From Tomocerus qinae (Eukaryota; Arthropoda; Collembola; Entomobryomorpha; Tomoceridae): DNA of 64,000 nt. The position numbers and the translations under genes are program-made. The stretch's first letter is position 1, and each line of letters opens with the position of its first letter. This document shows, piece after piece, positions 38,274-53,100 of this stretch. A model generated the notes under the pieces. The model was given only the letters and a program-made list of their open reading frames with translations. It was not told the DNA's origin and ran no database searches. Location: contig CM034547.1 of the NCBI GenBank assembly GCA_020055645.1, positions 27,652,513 to 27,716,512 of the forward strand. Direction: 5' to 3'.

Positions 38274-40884
38274 TTATGCAGAGACTGTAGTTTGACAGTT
38301 CAAAAGCGTCTCTTTTTCTCTCAGAATGAGGGTTCGGTAACCGGAGGCGAAGCCTTTTGTTCCATCAGGTCCACGAGGTTGTCTGATCACACCTGAAAGA
38401 ACGATGCTTCCCTCGGAATTTCTTGTCGATTGCTTCCGCTTCCAGAGCCATGGGCTCATGGTGGTCGTTGCCGCCCCGTTGATATTCTGTCCTTCGCAGT
38501 AGCTGTTGGACTTGGGTCGGAGACCAGGATTCGGTGGGCTGGAGTTGGGACTCATGTTGTAGGAATATGGTCTTGGATTTCCAGTGGCAATTGGCAGAGA
38601 GCCACCACGACGACGTGGAGTCTGAGGAGAGTCTTCACCGGAAGCTGATGACGAAGTGCATGACATGACATTACGGAATAACTCGGCTGGATGTGGTTTT
38701 CCACTGCTGAAACTTCCATGGCGGCTTCCCCCAGTGCTGCTTCCAGTGCTCACAGTACTCATTTTCCTTTGAGCTTGGCGATTATTACGATTATTTCGAC
38801 CATTGCTCAGATTTCTGTAATTTAATCAAAAGAAAATCATCAGTTTATGTCATAAATGATTATTTTCTTATCATTTTTAATATCTAGATGTTGTAGGTAG
38901 CTAATTGTGGATTGAATGAATGGTACTGGCTACAAGCCCAAGTAACGGATGACATAATTTCTTTTCTGTGTCCTTATGACTATAAAGTAACGTGATTCGG
39001 ATCTAGTTTGACTAAAGGACTTTGATCTTATTTACCAAGAGAAGTAGATCTGGTCTTTTGCCATAGATGAGAAACTTCATACGGAAATACAAGTCTCAGA
39101 CAAAGACGTAGTAAACTCTATAAACTAGTACAGCAGTCTGTATAGCCCCGCTCTATATCTGTTTTCTCAGTATGAATGGGATGCTCTCCCAAAATAGTAT
39201 CTTCATCCGCATCACACCACCACACCATCAGTCTGAGCGAATCGAAGAAGAGCAACCTCTGTCGCAGTGATCTTTTCGAAAACTCTCCTCATCTCTACAT
39301 TTACATAACGTAGCACGTTCTAACATGAACATTATCCACTTATTATTAAACAGAGACACAAACAAACAAACAAATAGTGCAAAGTCAAAAGAGAAGTTAT
39401 GCCTTGTACTCGTAATAACGTCGTAGAAAATAAAAAAAAATCCTTTTTTGTTTTGCATTGAGAATATAAATATATTTAAGACTATTATTCTGATTTTCTG
39501 CATAGATATATTATACCTAATGGAGATGCGATGTTAGTTCTACATTGCATGATGGTAGCCTTCACTTTGGTATTAACTCAGTGGTCTGAGTAGGGTTTTA
39601 GCTAAGGAATCTGTTTACGTCTGGCTGATTGAGGTCACAATCACAATTCACAAACGAGAATATTGTTAGTACATGCAAACTAAAGCGACTGTCTAATATG
39701 TAATGTAGGATAGCACTCCTATTGTATAAAGAGGAAAAGTCTTATAGTGACTACACAAAGGAAAGATGCTCTCAAGATATATACATAAGAACAGTTACAG
39801 TTAAATAGAAGAAGAATGCCGGATGCGTTCACAAGAAACTTTTCGCAAGTTGCTCTATCTAATTGTACGACCATGCATAAGAGAGTCTGTGGCTAATTGT
39901 AAGTATACTATAGTAATGTCTGGTTTAGCTTTACTACGATTTAAATCAACAACTACACTGTACTAGGATATACTCTGTCTGTGTCTGATATATATCATTG
40001 AATCACATTCCTTTAGCTACCTTCGAGAAGATAAAGTGGTAAGGTAGTAGTTGGGTTTTTGTTGTTCTACAAGAGAGGTATGTAATACTAAGGAATGAAT
40101 GAACAATGTATAGTAAAATAAAACTCCCAAGTGAAACTTACCGGTTGACTTGTTGTTCGTCAGAGGCGTCCTTATTATTAGTAGTAGGGACTTCCTTCTC
40201 CTTCGTAGCAATTACATTTTCCTTAGTGGTCTCTTTCTTAGTTTCTTTGTTTTGGCCAGTAGTAGGGAGACTTTTGAGAAGTGGTGTCAAAGGCTCAATG
40301 CGCCTTATTTTAGTACCTTCAGAGTTGACTTCTAACTTGGAGGAACTTCGCAAGGAATTCATGACGACAGGGAAATCTCTGGAGATTTGTTTCACTTTGC
40401 GGAGTCCAGCAACCAATTTGAGGGAGACAAACCCATCAGAACGACGTCGCACGTGTTTTAATAGGAATCCATCCTTAGCCAAATGATCGTCGGAGAACAT
40501 AGCTTCGACTTGAGAGATGATTCTATCAGCAACTTCAGGACTCACAGCTTTGTTGTTGTTATTCTCATTTCCATCGGAGGAAGACACATCACTAGTGTCA
40601 CTATCTCTTCGAATCAACTTGCCCTGGTGTTGATGGTTGGAAGAGTTGTCACTGTCGGAGGTGATATGATTTGATTCTGCATCTCCCTCGGACTCTTCTT
40701 GGTCTTCCTGCTCCTCGAGCAGTTCAAGAAGTTGCTCCACTTCCACCACGCCACTATTCGACATCAAGGGCTCACGCTCACACTCCTCTTCAAGGGAATT
40801 GATCCTGAGTGAGGGCACTTCCACCATTTCTGCAGTTGTATGCTCCAATGAGACATCTACGGCAGTCGACACTTGGATAGTCAT
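38274..40884 (-). CDS. LARP6: La-related protein 6 (LARP6), two coding exons
   Basis: LARP6 binds RNA through its La module and regulates mRNA translation and localisation. Exon 1 is 40884-40142, with donor CCG|GTAAGT. Exon 2 is 38814-38274, with acceptor AAATTACAG. The split Arg codon joins in phase, giving 427 residues. Residues about 115-200 are the La motif, containing QVEAMFSDDHLAKDGFLLKH, FVSLKLVAGLRKVKQISRDF and an IRR end that match the family. Residues 386 to about 410 are the SUZ-C motif diagnostic of LARP6 (VIRQPRGPDGTKGF). Between them lie charged and Ser/Asn/Pro-rich sequences, and no RRM is seen where family members usually have one. The chosen ATG begins MTIQVSTAVDV. An in-frame upstream ATG at 41088 would add 68 residues unlike the family and would lie upstream of a TATA box. 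Acidic clusters (EEQEDQEESEGD) precede the La motif. Confidence 0.93.
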
Positions 40885-41022
40885 GTTTGCAAAAAAAGAC
40901 TTCCAAATCGAGAGCTGTAACAATCCACTGCTTAACAATTGCCAAAGCCTTGTTAGACACAAGATGATGATGAACGAAAGGTTGCTGAGAAAAGACTGGG
41001 GCAACGTAGCCGCTGTCTCGTC

Positions 41023-41028
41023 TTTATA
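41023..41028 (-). promoter_or_regulatory. Candidate TATA box of LARP6
   Basis: TATAAA on the minus strand in the context GGTATAAAGACGAGAC, about 140 bp upstream of the chosen LARP6 start. It lies beside a locally G+C-richer stretch (about 40990-41130). A transcription start near 40995 would give a 5' UTR of roughly 110 nt. This is inferred from position and motif only. Confidence 0.45.
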
Positions 41029-41199
41029 CCGTGACCATGTGCGCCCACCGTCCTCACTCCTCCGGCTTCGATTCCACTTCCACATCACCCCTTCTGTTCC
41101 TCAACACCAAACTCTTGCCTGCCAACTCACTCCGCCTATATCTCACTCACTTGGCTATATCTCTTCCACGTACTAAATGTTCACTTTGCAGTTTGCACT

Positions 41200-44100
41200 C
41201 ACTGTACTTGGTATTGTTCAATGTACAATGTATTATATCTAGCACACACTCGCTACACAATTCCTTTGCTTTGGTTTGTGTAGTCTGGACTATGGTACTT
41301 TGAAGTATATACTTATCCTCGTATATATCAAGTATATAGTTGAATATATATGTAGGAGGATGAGGCTTCTGACTAGAGTAATATAAAATAGAATTAGTGC
41401 TTGAACATTTCTCCTCTACTTCATATTTACATTATTACTACTGCATTAGCCATGCATTTAGATACAAGACTACTAAAACAGTTTTTTGCTCACCACTATT
41501 CTTACTATCTTACTTCATTTCCATGCATTACTAATGCGCGATTCCCTCTACGTATTTCTACTCTATTACGTTATACTTCTGACTCATCCACTTTTACAGA
41601 TTCCCTTTTCTCTTGAACTGTTGTTGTATATATTGTACGTAATTCAACGTACCTTTGCACTTGAATTTGCCTTAATTCTAAGTACGCTCTAATATATAAT
41701 ACTAGCATTTAAAGTGAAAATGAAAAAATATACTGTCTACTTAATGCGATTTCATTCTGAGAAACCTCTAGAGCAAAAAGTCTTAGAACTGTTACATAAT
41801 TTTTGCCAAATCCTATTAATGCATAATAATAAATACTAGAATATCAATTTATAAAGTACTGTAGTATTAGGTAGTTGTTTAAACTTGGAACTTACTTGGC
41901 AAATAAGATTACTTATAATCATGAGACGACAGAAACGAGTGCCAGGAGTTAATCATGAGACGCTGACGACGTACTGTAGCTGACACTTTGACATACCACA
42001 GGATTCTGATGCAATACTAAGACGAAATTATTCTTTCACAGGACGGAGAAGGAAAGCAGACGAACTGCAAATGCAAACTGGACATGAACCGAATCTTGTC
42101 TGTGAATATCAATTACAAATCCAAAGCAAGAATAGTATATTAAAAGGTGAAATAAGGTAATTCTCCGACGTTTGTTTCCTAAAGTGATAACGTATATTTA
42201 GTATGAACGAGAAACTAAAACTACGTCGCAGATGGGTCTCTGATAGCTACGACTCATAGATAAACAGATCTCTTTGAATTGAATTATTTATTGTAAAAAG
42301 CTCATAAACATACATAGACATGAATACAGACTGATATTGCTTTTGTATTTGGATACCCTCTGTTTCCTTTGACAAAACCCAACTAATCCTACCAACTTTT
42401 CTTTTTCCCAAAACTCAGACAGACACTAATATATTTGCATATAGCACGACAGATAGCAAACGTTGACTTGTCCGTTTGTTTAAGCGCATATCATTTCACA
42501 ATATGATCTATTCAAATAACATGTAGAAATATTTATTGTCAGAAATATGGTGAATATTTATTAGCGGCTGGAGCCAATAGTCACTATTCTGTACAGACCT
42601 AGAAGGTAGATATAATTATTTAGAAAAATGTTCAACGATGCTCCTTCACATGTCTGAAACTCTGGCGTGATGGATCTGACATTGTTGTCTACATGAATTA
42701 AAGGCTACTGAATATTATCTGGAGAGTTTCCATTTGCGATTTACATTTAGATAAATATTCTTCAGAGACACGAATCCTATGGATCTAACTCTCTAGTTAT
42801 TTATAAATTGATGTGTCATTATATCATTAGTATGGCTTATATTTTATTATTAACAACGGATGTGTGCTGGATGTTGATAATAATTGATGATGAGTCAATA
42901 GAAGGTAAATAGGATGAATCATTCTTGTATTGCATAAATATGTTTTGTTCGCAATTTGCCGAGACGCATATAATATAATTTGTTTACGTAGGTTGAAACT
43001 TATTATTCGTGTAGTTACATAGAAATCTCGTATCGAATTAAAATAAATGTCCATGAATCCACAGAAATTAAAGAACAAACGTACTTTATGTCATGTCATT
43101 CCGTAAGACGTTTTTCAAATACAATCATGACGCACATCAGACAATGAATACATAAATATTTCAATCAGTGATTTCTCAAGCTTTCCAAATGTTCAACTTT
43201 TTCGATTCCCTTAGAGTGAGAATTTCCATTATCATTAAAAGTTAAACTATGTTGGTTAACTCTTTCCTAACGACTTTTCCAGAACTCATTAAATCTAATA
43301 TTAAACAGTAAAAGAGTATTACCGTCTAAAAGGAAATTTTCAGTTCCAGAAAACTAGGCAGAAATTAATTACACTAATGCAAATGACTAAATGTAGTAAT
43401 ATACCTTATGGGCTGATTGAAAGTTTCCATCAGAAATGGATGGACTAATAAAGATAGCGGTATATATGTTCTATGAAAACATTTGTTATAGATAAGTACC
43501 CACTTCCTACTTACTCGTAAGCTTTTTGACTTCCTTACTATTATGTGCACTAAGTCGACTCTCAGTCTGTGAGAATTAGTGTTTTTGCCTGTAACGTTTT
43601 GTAGTTTGTAAGTTAACCTACTACCTAATCCGTTTGCATGTGGAGCACGAAAGGCTTCAGCATAGTACCAAATAAAATTTAGGTAGTTTACTCAATTTAA
43701 TACCCTGTGCTTTATCGTTAGTGGAATTCTTTTGTTAGTCTCTACGGCCATGGCTTTGTTTTGTTTTGTAACAATTGAGCATGTTTAGTCCAAACCAGGT
43801 CCATGAGAAAGGTTAAAACCTTTCCTAGAGAATATTGCCCGACTAGGTCTCACCATCATATTCCATTATCAATATTATTTCCTTCGCCTGGAATTTTCAA
43901 ATGCATCAACTCTAAATGTTTTCATTCATTCTTTCTTGCCTCTATGCCTTAACCTTCGACCACTGGACCTTTTCAACCAATGCTTCATATAACACAAAAT
44001 ATATTGTTTATCAAGTATTCTATATGGTTCAGCATAAAGTATTCATTGAATATACACAGGCAGTAATTACAGGAAACACTATAAAAGTCGACCTTACAAA

Positions 44101-47100
44101 CAAAAAACGGTTGGGCTCTGCTACTGGTCAAATGCTATACCTGTTTTTAGGATCCAATTTGGGTTCATGTAAAAATGAAGGTCGATACATAGCTTGGAAA
44201 TTCACAGGAACTTTTTATAGCACACAAGTTAAAGGCCTTGTCCTTTACTCCAGGAACGAATTTAAGATGCTCTTTACAAATACATTTAACCTTGCTAAAT
44301 AAATCTACAAAGTACCTATTGACCAACTGAGTGCATTCTTAAATATTCAAGTCATGAATTTCCATTAAGCTCTGCAGTAATATTGGTTTATTAATAGCCA
44401 ACGATTTTCTGCAGTTGTATCATTTTTATGAATAAACTGCAATACGAAATGAAAACTAAACCCAAACCCTACACTATTATTCAGGAAATTGGAGCACGGT
44501 AAATGAGATCAAATCTTAACACGTTCAGGAAATCACAAATTAAGGAGCAATAACCCAGAAACTTTACTTAAAATCTCGCTCTGCTAAATAATTACATATC
44601 ATAAAAGTATAACCTATCATGCTGCAGTGCATACAAAAAGACTATACTCCCAACCAATCATAACAACTTTTTGCAAATGCGAATATTCTCGGATTAAATG
44701 GAAAAGATCCTACAAAACAACGTCAGTGTTTCAATTTTCTGAAGATTAAATTCATATTTCATAAGAAGAATTTGTTTTGCATTGACTTTATCAAAATTCA
44801 AAAGGTGATTTATGCCTACGTGGTAATACACGTAATCTACGCGAAAAACAAATTGTCCATCATGTCGTCAATATAGATTCCAGGAAAATCTCAACAGCAT
44901 GTAATGTAGATGTGAGGAAATGGCTTCCAGCAAAAAGATTTGCATCACTAAAGGTCTGTAGAGGCTGCTATAGGACGACGCAGACATATCTCTTTATGTG
45001 TTTGTATTGTACTGCCTTGACTTGCTCAACCAACTCAAGATCTCTTTTATTTGCGTCGTAAGTTGGTACCATTGACTTTGGCTAGAGTTTTTTACTTGAG
45101 CTCATTCATCTCATCATTCTTCCTTCCATTTCGCCCGTTGGCTCTATAACGACGACTCCACGTTGTATATGGCAGAGTATTACTATCTGTGTAGTTGGCG
45201 TGGCGTGGCACTCTAATCTACATCAGGTATGCTACGTATGTGTATTATTTCTGTACTTCTACTAATAATACAGTGTTAGCATTAGTAGTAATGGTCATAC
45301 ATACATACACTACTATATAATATCTTATAGCAGTGGTTACTAAAGTGCATAGCAAAGTTTAACCTAGTCAATATTATTTGAAAACAGTTGATGCACGTTT
45401 CTACGTTGAGGAATAGTAAAAGTATATATTCTATGTATTTACTGTTGTACTGTATTACTTTGTGCTTTATTTATGTGTGTATACATCCCTGAGAAGCAGA
45501 GGCTTAACTTCGCAGTTGCTGCCGAGAGTCTGTGACCGCTTGCCTTGTTTTGCTGCAGAGACTCATTGCAAAAGTTAACGCCAAACACGAGGAGGGAGAG
45601 AGAAATGCCCGCTCAACTGCTTTCTTAAGGTTACTTTACTAGTAGAGTTAAAACTAAGACGCAAACAACAACAACTATAAATTGCTCAACTAACTCCAAC
45701 GTGTGCTGGTGGCTGTTGCACCGCTCCCAGCTATTTTCTCCATGTCCATTGAATTGAATGTAGGTATTCGTAATGCAAATAAATTCCGATCCCTCCATCC
45801 CACAACGCACTAAGAATCTTCTCACGGACACTGACTCCTTCGACCTTACTTTAATACTAGTAGTAATATACAGGTAATAATAGTAGTAATACAATATGCT
45901 ATACACATCCTACCCATTTATACCTACTAGTATAGTTCTAAAAAATAATATCATCAATCCGCCTAGCTTTTACATGTTCAGATAAAGGCGAGTCTAGTAA
46001 TAATAACAGCTCCAAATTACAAGGTAATAGGTAAAGTACGTCGATATCTTACTACCCAGTACAATGTGCAGTGCAATTTCACATGCACTACAACGAAAAC
46101 GCCTGCGTTTATTTAAGACGCTTTTATTATTTTTTTCATGGCTTTATATAGTGAACTATAAAAATCTTTTGTTCCGCCATGTATCAAGATCAAACAATGA
46201 AACATAAACAAGATATTAAAATTCAGCTTTATTTATTTGTAAGGTTACAGAGAAGATGATGTGATTAGATACATATAGTCCACTATAGTAGTATAAATAG
46301 TACTATAATGAACTGACTAATTATATACTATAAGCTATCAGAATTAGCATCTGTCTGTGTATATGGTAAATGACTTTATGGATAAATTGTAATGCGAAGG
46401 AAAGCCACACTAGTAAGTTGATTGTGCTGGATATCTCGTTTGCTTTAGATTTGGTGATGAAACTTACCTTGACTTTTAGGTAAGACTAGATTCCCAAGAC
46501 TATAGTACAAAGCATAGAAAATACCTGATAGAACTACAAGCAACTCACGGTGTCCTTCAACCGGTCAACCACACATTGAAGCTGCGAAGAAGAATTCGTT
46601 CCCTGTCTCCTTGATACTGCATGAGATTTTTTGCTACATGGCACAGATATGCCTTTGTGAAACAGGTTATCTCGCCTTTTTTCTGTTACGTCACAGAATA
46701 ATAAGGAATGGAATTAATCTCTGGCTTGGCTCTTTTCATCTCCTACGGATGGACGGATGGATGCACATACTACAGACAGATGCTCTGCTGGGTCTGGACG
46801 GGAATCTGAATAAAAGGTTTTGGCGGGTTGAATCCTACACGAGTAGAAAGCCAGACAAACACCTAACACTCGATTCATGAGAAGAACTTGGAAACTCAAG
46901 AGAGCATGTCTGCATACTTTTACGAATTGCGAATGCATCAGACGCTGATGATCCTGCTTAGCTCATTTCAGACGCACTCGGGGAAGAATGCAGCTTAATA
47001 TTATCCACCTTAACTTGCACTTGCTTAAATATTTCTCAGACAGCCCTGGATTTCGCTTCGGATGGAACATGCAATGGAACACATCTGTCTACACTAGACT

Positions 47101-50100
47101 AACCAAATAGAGGTCGACCAACTCTCATCCATCAATAAAAAATTATAAATTCTAGTCTCTATACATACTTTTTCGTAGAAATGATTAGAAACAGATTCTA
47201 AAAATGACCCATACCTGTTCAAACATTGCTAAATGTGTTTTCCTACATTTTAACAAAATTTGCTTAACCATATTAGCATATTCACACATTCAAGTATTTC
47301 AGCTGTGATTTATTACTTAGGTATGTGTCTAGTATTTCTGTTGAGGTATTTAAGCCCATTACTTTTATGTATTTACACGGATTCTACTACCATTACTAAA
47401 GGTAGTAACCTCTTTTTAATGTTGACATATAGCTATAGGTAAACTCATTTATGTAAACTCATGCCAAGCATAGACGGATGAGTCAGGTAGTCAGATTCAG
47501 ACATTTTACCGCTCAATTCACAGTTTATACTTTACTATAGGACTTTGCCATATTACATAACATCGTATTCATAGCACGGAAGATATAATCAGTTAAAAGG
47601 CGAGCATTAGCATTTACAAAGTACAAAATGTCATAGAGCCACGTTTACTTCAGAGTTTACTCATCTTGACTCTGCAAAATGTGTAGTATGACTTTCATAT
47701 GACAGTTCAGAGAAAAGGAACATAAAAAGATTTTCCACGTCGACATATTAATGAATAATGAGTGTAGATGACTCATGCCAAAATGCCAATGTACATATAT
47801 ACATGACCAGAACAGGAGCACTAAAATTAATTGCTGGGTTGTATAACTACCGACATAATACTTCAAATAAGCTTCTACTGTAATAAATGGACCAAATTGT
47901 GGTTTTTCTGTTTTCATATGAATGTTCATGACAAATGTGGAAACCAATAATTTGTCATATTTTGTAGAAATCCCAACCTTGCAATAAAAGGATCAATTTG
48001 AGGTGGAAAAACTACTCATAAATCTGCACAAGAGCTGAATAACCTAAAACACCTTCCATAAATCTGTCAAAACCTTTTAGTCTACAAGTGGTAGTGACAC
48101 TCAAATCCGACGGAACAGATTAGTTACATAAAATTAGAATTTCACAACACTTACAAGGAGGAGAGCAAAGGTTAATCCTAAAAGTCATTTTCCAGACTTC
48201 AATAAAATCAAATTGTAAGACACACCCGAGTAATTATAAAAGAGAACAACAAATGACAATATTAAGCAAACACTACAACAATGGCTTAAAATATTATTGT
48301 ACATTGGGAGTAAATAGTTGTTAACACTTTAAGTAGTATGTGTCAAGGTACAAGTACTTTCCTACTATAATAATATATGCATAAGATGGGGAAGTTGAGG
48401 ATGTTATGCTTTGTTATATAACATGGACAGATTAACAGTGCACTAAACTTGGGACAGATCCAGTTTAAACACAATTCACTTATCTCCCATAAACCATATG
48501 CATGTAAGGTCTCGTTTTATTAGCAACATAATTCTTTGAAATGATTTATCTGAAAATGTCGAATTAGTTCTGATGACTCATTCCATATGTTAATTGCAAG
48601 CAAAGCCGAAAGGGCGAAAGCCATAAGGAAGGCAATTATCTCACTATCCAAACCTAGACTACTCCATTTGGGATCACAGCATTTTATTAATGCATAGGCA
48701 GTTTATTGGTATCACTCTTATCAGTTTGCTTGGGCTAAGTACGGATTAAATCAGAAAAATAAAATCACAACCAATTTATGTATTTAGTGCTATAATTCAA
48801 ATTGTACTGCCTATCTAGCATTTTACCTGTATAATAATAAATTGTCATTTAGTGAACATAGATAACTACTCCTCCCAAATGTTAACGAATGAGTAAATCC
48901 TTAGTATACGATAAAATACTGTTATGATGGGAGTCTCATATACTTATGTAGCACAGAGGAAAGTGTAACAATAGCAAATAATCGACAATCCTTCAAGAAT
49001 TAATACAATAACTGATTGTAAGTGAAATCCCAATGTGAGAGGATTTGAACGAATCATTTATTAGCATAACTAGGCAATTGAATCCTAAATCCTCTTCCAA
49101 TGCCCACTTTATCTACAAACAATGAAAGTCTAAAACCAACTGCTATCAGGAAAAAGTAGAAATAGATTACTAAAGTAAAGATACGATAAATCTCCATTAT
49201 TATTCTAAATATGGAATGGAACTTTTTTCCAATATAAGAATCAGTAGCACTGATATGTAAAAATCCTATAAGCACTGTCTACATCTAAATATAGTAACTG
49301 TGCAAACAGCGCGTCCCTCAATGCATGTTATGTGGCACAAATTATCGGCTCTGCAGATATTGTGGAATCGCACAAAATAAATCCTAATCGTTGTACATGT
49401 GATAACGCGTAGATTTTAATACCTTGATATCATGCTACTTGATATTCTGTTGGCCAATACTAATATGTTGTCGATTTTGTATACAGTAACTGCATGATCT
49501 TCGAGTGAATAAAGTAGTTTTGACTCCGACTATATACTGAATGCTAAAATTGCTTATATTAATTTATATCTGTAGCAAATATGCTTATACATACTTTCAA
49601 CGAATATTCACGTGGTTTTACATAATTTGGAGTAGATACCTAATTACTAATCCATATTTAAAAGTTTTACTAGGCATGACTTCCTGACAAAGTATAATAT
49701 GAACATGATTAGAAATCATGTCTATCGATCAAGAGTGGTTTAGAACTATGAGGAGATTAATATCAATTGATAATCCGCATGGGGACCTTGTTCATTTTTA
49801 ATGTATGGACACTGCGTGCATCCTGGCTGTGCAGTACACACTCAGAAACGATTTGACAAATTGAAGTGTTTACCCAAACAAGTTATGTATGTATATTTAT
49901 AATTAGGAGATGAAATGCCAGTTTCCCCAACCATAAATTATACAAACAGATACAAAAAATGCCCTTAATTGAATGGAGTCGGATGCTAATCCTTTGCAAT
50001 TCACACGATGCAGATATTCATTCGTATGAAATGGATTAAAATACTATCTTTAAATTAGCAGCGTAAGCTCCACTTTTATTATGAATGAACATAATTTGGC

Positions 50101-53100
50101 AATGTCAATATGCCCACTTAGTTAAACCATTCACTGGCTAAACACTTTTATTATACTCAGCAATAAAATGAATGCAAAGGCCAAAGGAAGACTCCAGAGA
50201 AAATTCGTAGTAAATAAAAACTCACAAAAAAATGAACCCGACCTTGATAGTAGCTAGTATTAAATACAATGCATAATTACACCAATTTAATTTTACACCT
50301 ATTATGCTTTTACGGTCTTTAGAATTACTAATACCGATTTAATGGTAATTTGAATAAATGTATTGTTTGCTCCTTTGTAAAGGAATCCTTAGAATAATGA
50401 ATCCTCATCTTTTTTACCAAATCTCCCAATAGATTAAACTAGGAATATAAGCTACTGTTATATAAATTATGACAATGTATCCTATGTATTATCTTATGGT
50501 GTAATTGTAATGATTATCACTCTTTTAAATGCATCCTTGAAATCTGAAAGTTGATTCTTAACAAGTTACTCTAGTATGTATAATCAACATCAAACACTTC
50601 CTACTCTTGAAAATACACGTGCAATGTAATTGTAGGCAGATATTATCACTTCAAATATCTTTATGACATGTTCATGCATTCAGAGAAATAAGTAATAAAC
50701 ATTTTGATTAAAGCAGTAAGATCTATGTGAATATTTGCACTGATTTTGAATAAGAGATCAATAGTTGAGTTCAGATTTCATCATAGCAATAATAAATCAA
50801 ATTCATGCAGCAGGTAATACTTAAAATAGTTGTCATTTATTGTACAGGGCAAAACCGGCCTATTTTGCAATCTCATGTTTATTCTAATTTGAGTATTGTA
50901 TGTAGGATTTGATTTTTATGTCTGTTGAGTGTTTGTATGAGTTATTAAGCAAGCAATAAATAGAAGAGGAAAAAAATTATTCATTCATTTTCATGGAGCT
51001 ACATAAATATAGATGCTAAATATATTGATTGACACTTGCCTCTCTGTCTGAAAAACACTCATTTGCAATATCTGTAAGTGTTTATTTTGTTGTTTACGTA
51101 GAGCTTCATTCAATGCACAATAGCTTTAAAGACTGGTTTTACGTAAGTCAGCACTTTAGTTGCATAACAATACGCGTAGCATAGAATCTTTATAGAAAAA
51201 GTGTTTTGTACATTCCATTTACGTGTTTTCCATCTGGTTTACACTGGCGGAAAAGTAATTTTATTTGTAGTAACTAACTATTATCGCTACTACGAATCTG
51301 TAGTTACTGTAATTTAAATAGTGTAACACAATTAGAGTTAAACTCATTTCTCTGTACTCAGAATTCCTTCTATCTGTTTGAAAACAAATCATGAATAAAC
51401 AATGATTCCATATTCATAGCGTGTCAATTCACATTCTGCTAATTGTGTGAACGTGAAGATAATAACTATGAATTCACATGCATGCACTGCCAGCTAAATA
51501 GACGTCCATTAACAATTATTATACTTATCAACTTTGTCAATAAGAGTCTAGCCAGTCAATCAATGATAGATATTACATGTTCAGGGATAAATATGGAATG
51601 AAGAGCAGACGCAATTAAAATACTCAATAATAAATTGATCGTAAAAAACAGTCGGACATTGTAATGAAATCCTTCTGCCATTAAGTCTGTTATACTGCGC
51701 AGACTATAATCCTATAGGATGTACTTTTTTATATGGTACTTGCAATTGATAATAATTCCGTTATGCACACATAAACAAACGCTTGTTAATTGGAGCCATG
51801 AAACCAATTATTTACTGATGTCCTTTACGATCTTCTCTTTTCAATTAAACCATTTGAATGGAACAAATAACAATAATATTTTAAACGCAGTAACATTTAT
51901 GACAAATTAACAAGTCTGGGAACCAGTTATATCCGGCAGGATTTCTAGACAAGAAAAATGGAATCGTTAGAGTCGCAGTAAGAATACTAATCATATATTA
52001 TGATAGTAATCGACATAAATAATTCTGTTGAGGGCTGAGGTTGATTAGTATGATAAAGATATGATTTACAACAGTCTGTATGTAATTAGTCATCTTATGG
52101 ATGTAAATACTTGAAAAATTGTTGGTTCGGGTAAATTGATAAATGTTTATAGAAATTCTACATAAATAGATAAGTAATCCTCATCAAGTGCTCTATATTA
52201 ATAAGAATGTGACAGATAACTCTATTTGATTTATTATTATTCATATGTGGTAACTCTAATTTTGTTCCCGTATTTTGCAATCCTATGAATTAAGCATAAA
52301 GTGGTGCATTAACTTTATAAACCTTATGCATATATAATATGTATATTGTAAATGCAAAACCTACATTGTATTATTGTATCATGGAGCCTGGAGTATGTTA
52401 ACTTCAACCTGCCAGATATACCAGATGGAATGACATGAAGGAAAAATGGTAATAAATAATATGTGCAATATTTTTGATTGTTAAGTACGAGAAAAAAAGA
52501 TTCCGCATCAATCAGGTAGTAAAAAAGTTACGTGCAGATTATACATAATGACTACCTTATGTGGTGGATTTAATAAATCTCGAAGGTACATAAATAGGTA
52601 TCAAAGTAATGAAAAGGGTATATGTTGAAAAGAAAGAGAATGTCCTTCCGCAAATGGACTTCCCGGTAGGAAGTTTCCTCAAAGTTCTCATCTATAGCAA
52701 TATAAGTATTACTCCCATCCATCTATATTTCGCTCGCAACATTTCTTCTACCTGATAGACAGACAATTATAATTTCAATTCCTCTAAGCCTTCGGCAAGA
52801 ACATCGAGTGACCTCCAAAGAAACTAATGGCAATAAAGTAACTAGCATGGAAACATGGAGCATTATTAAAATTAAAGCTATACTCCTACTATTGATTGTA
52901 CGCACAATGCTATATTATAGTAGGTAGTTGAAATTGACACGATGCTACATCCACAACATGCTAATGCACAAATTGTCATATAAATTATACGATGAAGAGT
53001 ATATACAGATCTTAACTTATCTAACATTCGTAGTCTGTAAAGGTGCTTCAAGTCTATTAGACAATATACATCTTTGCATGTGACCTCGACAATTTCGCTA

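Noticed and set aside
40885-41088. N-terminal extension of LARP6 starting at 41088
   Set aside because: The added residues include a hydrophobic stretch unlike the family, and a TATA box at 41023-41028 lies inside it. The downstream ATG at 40884 gives a normal acidic LARP6 N-terminus.
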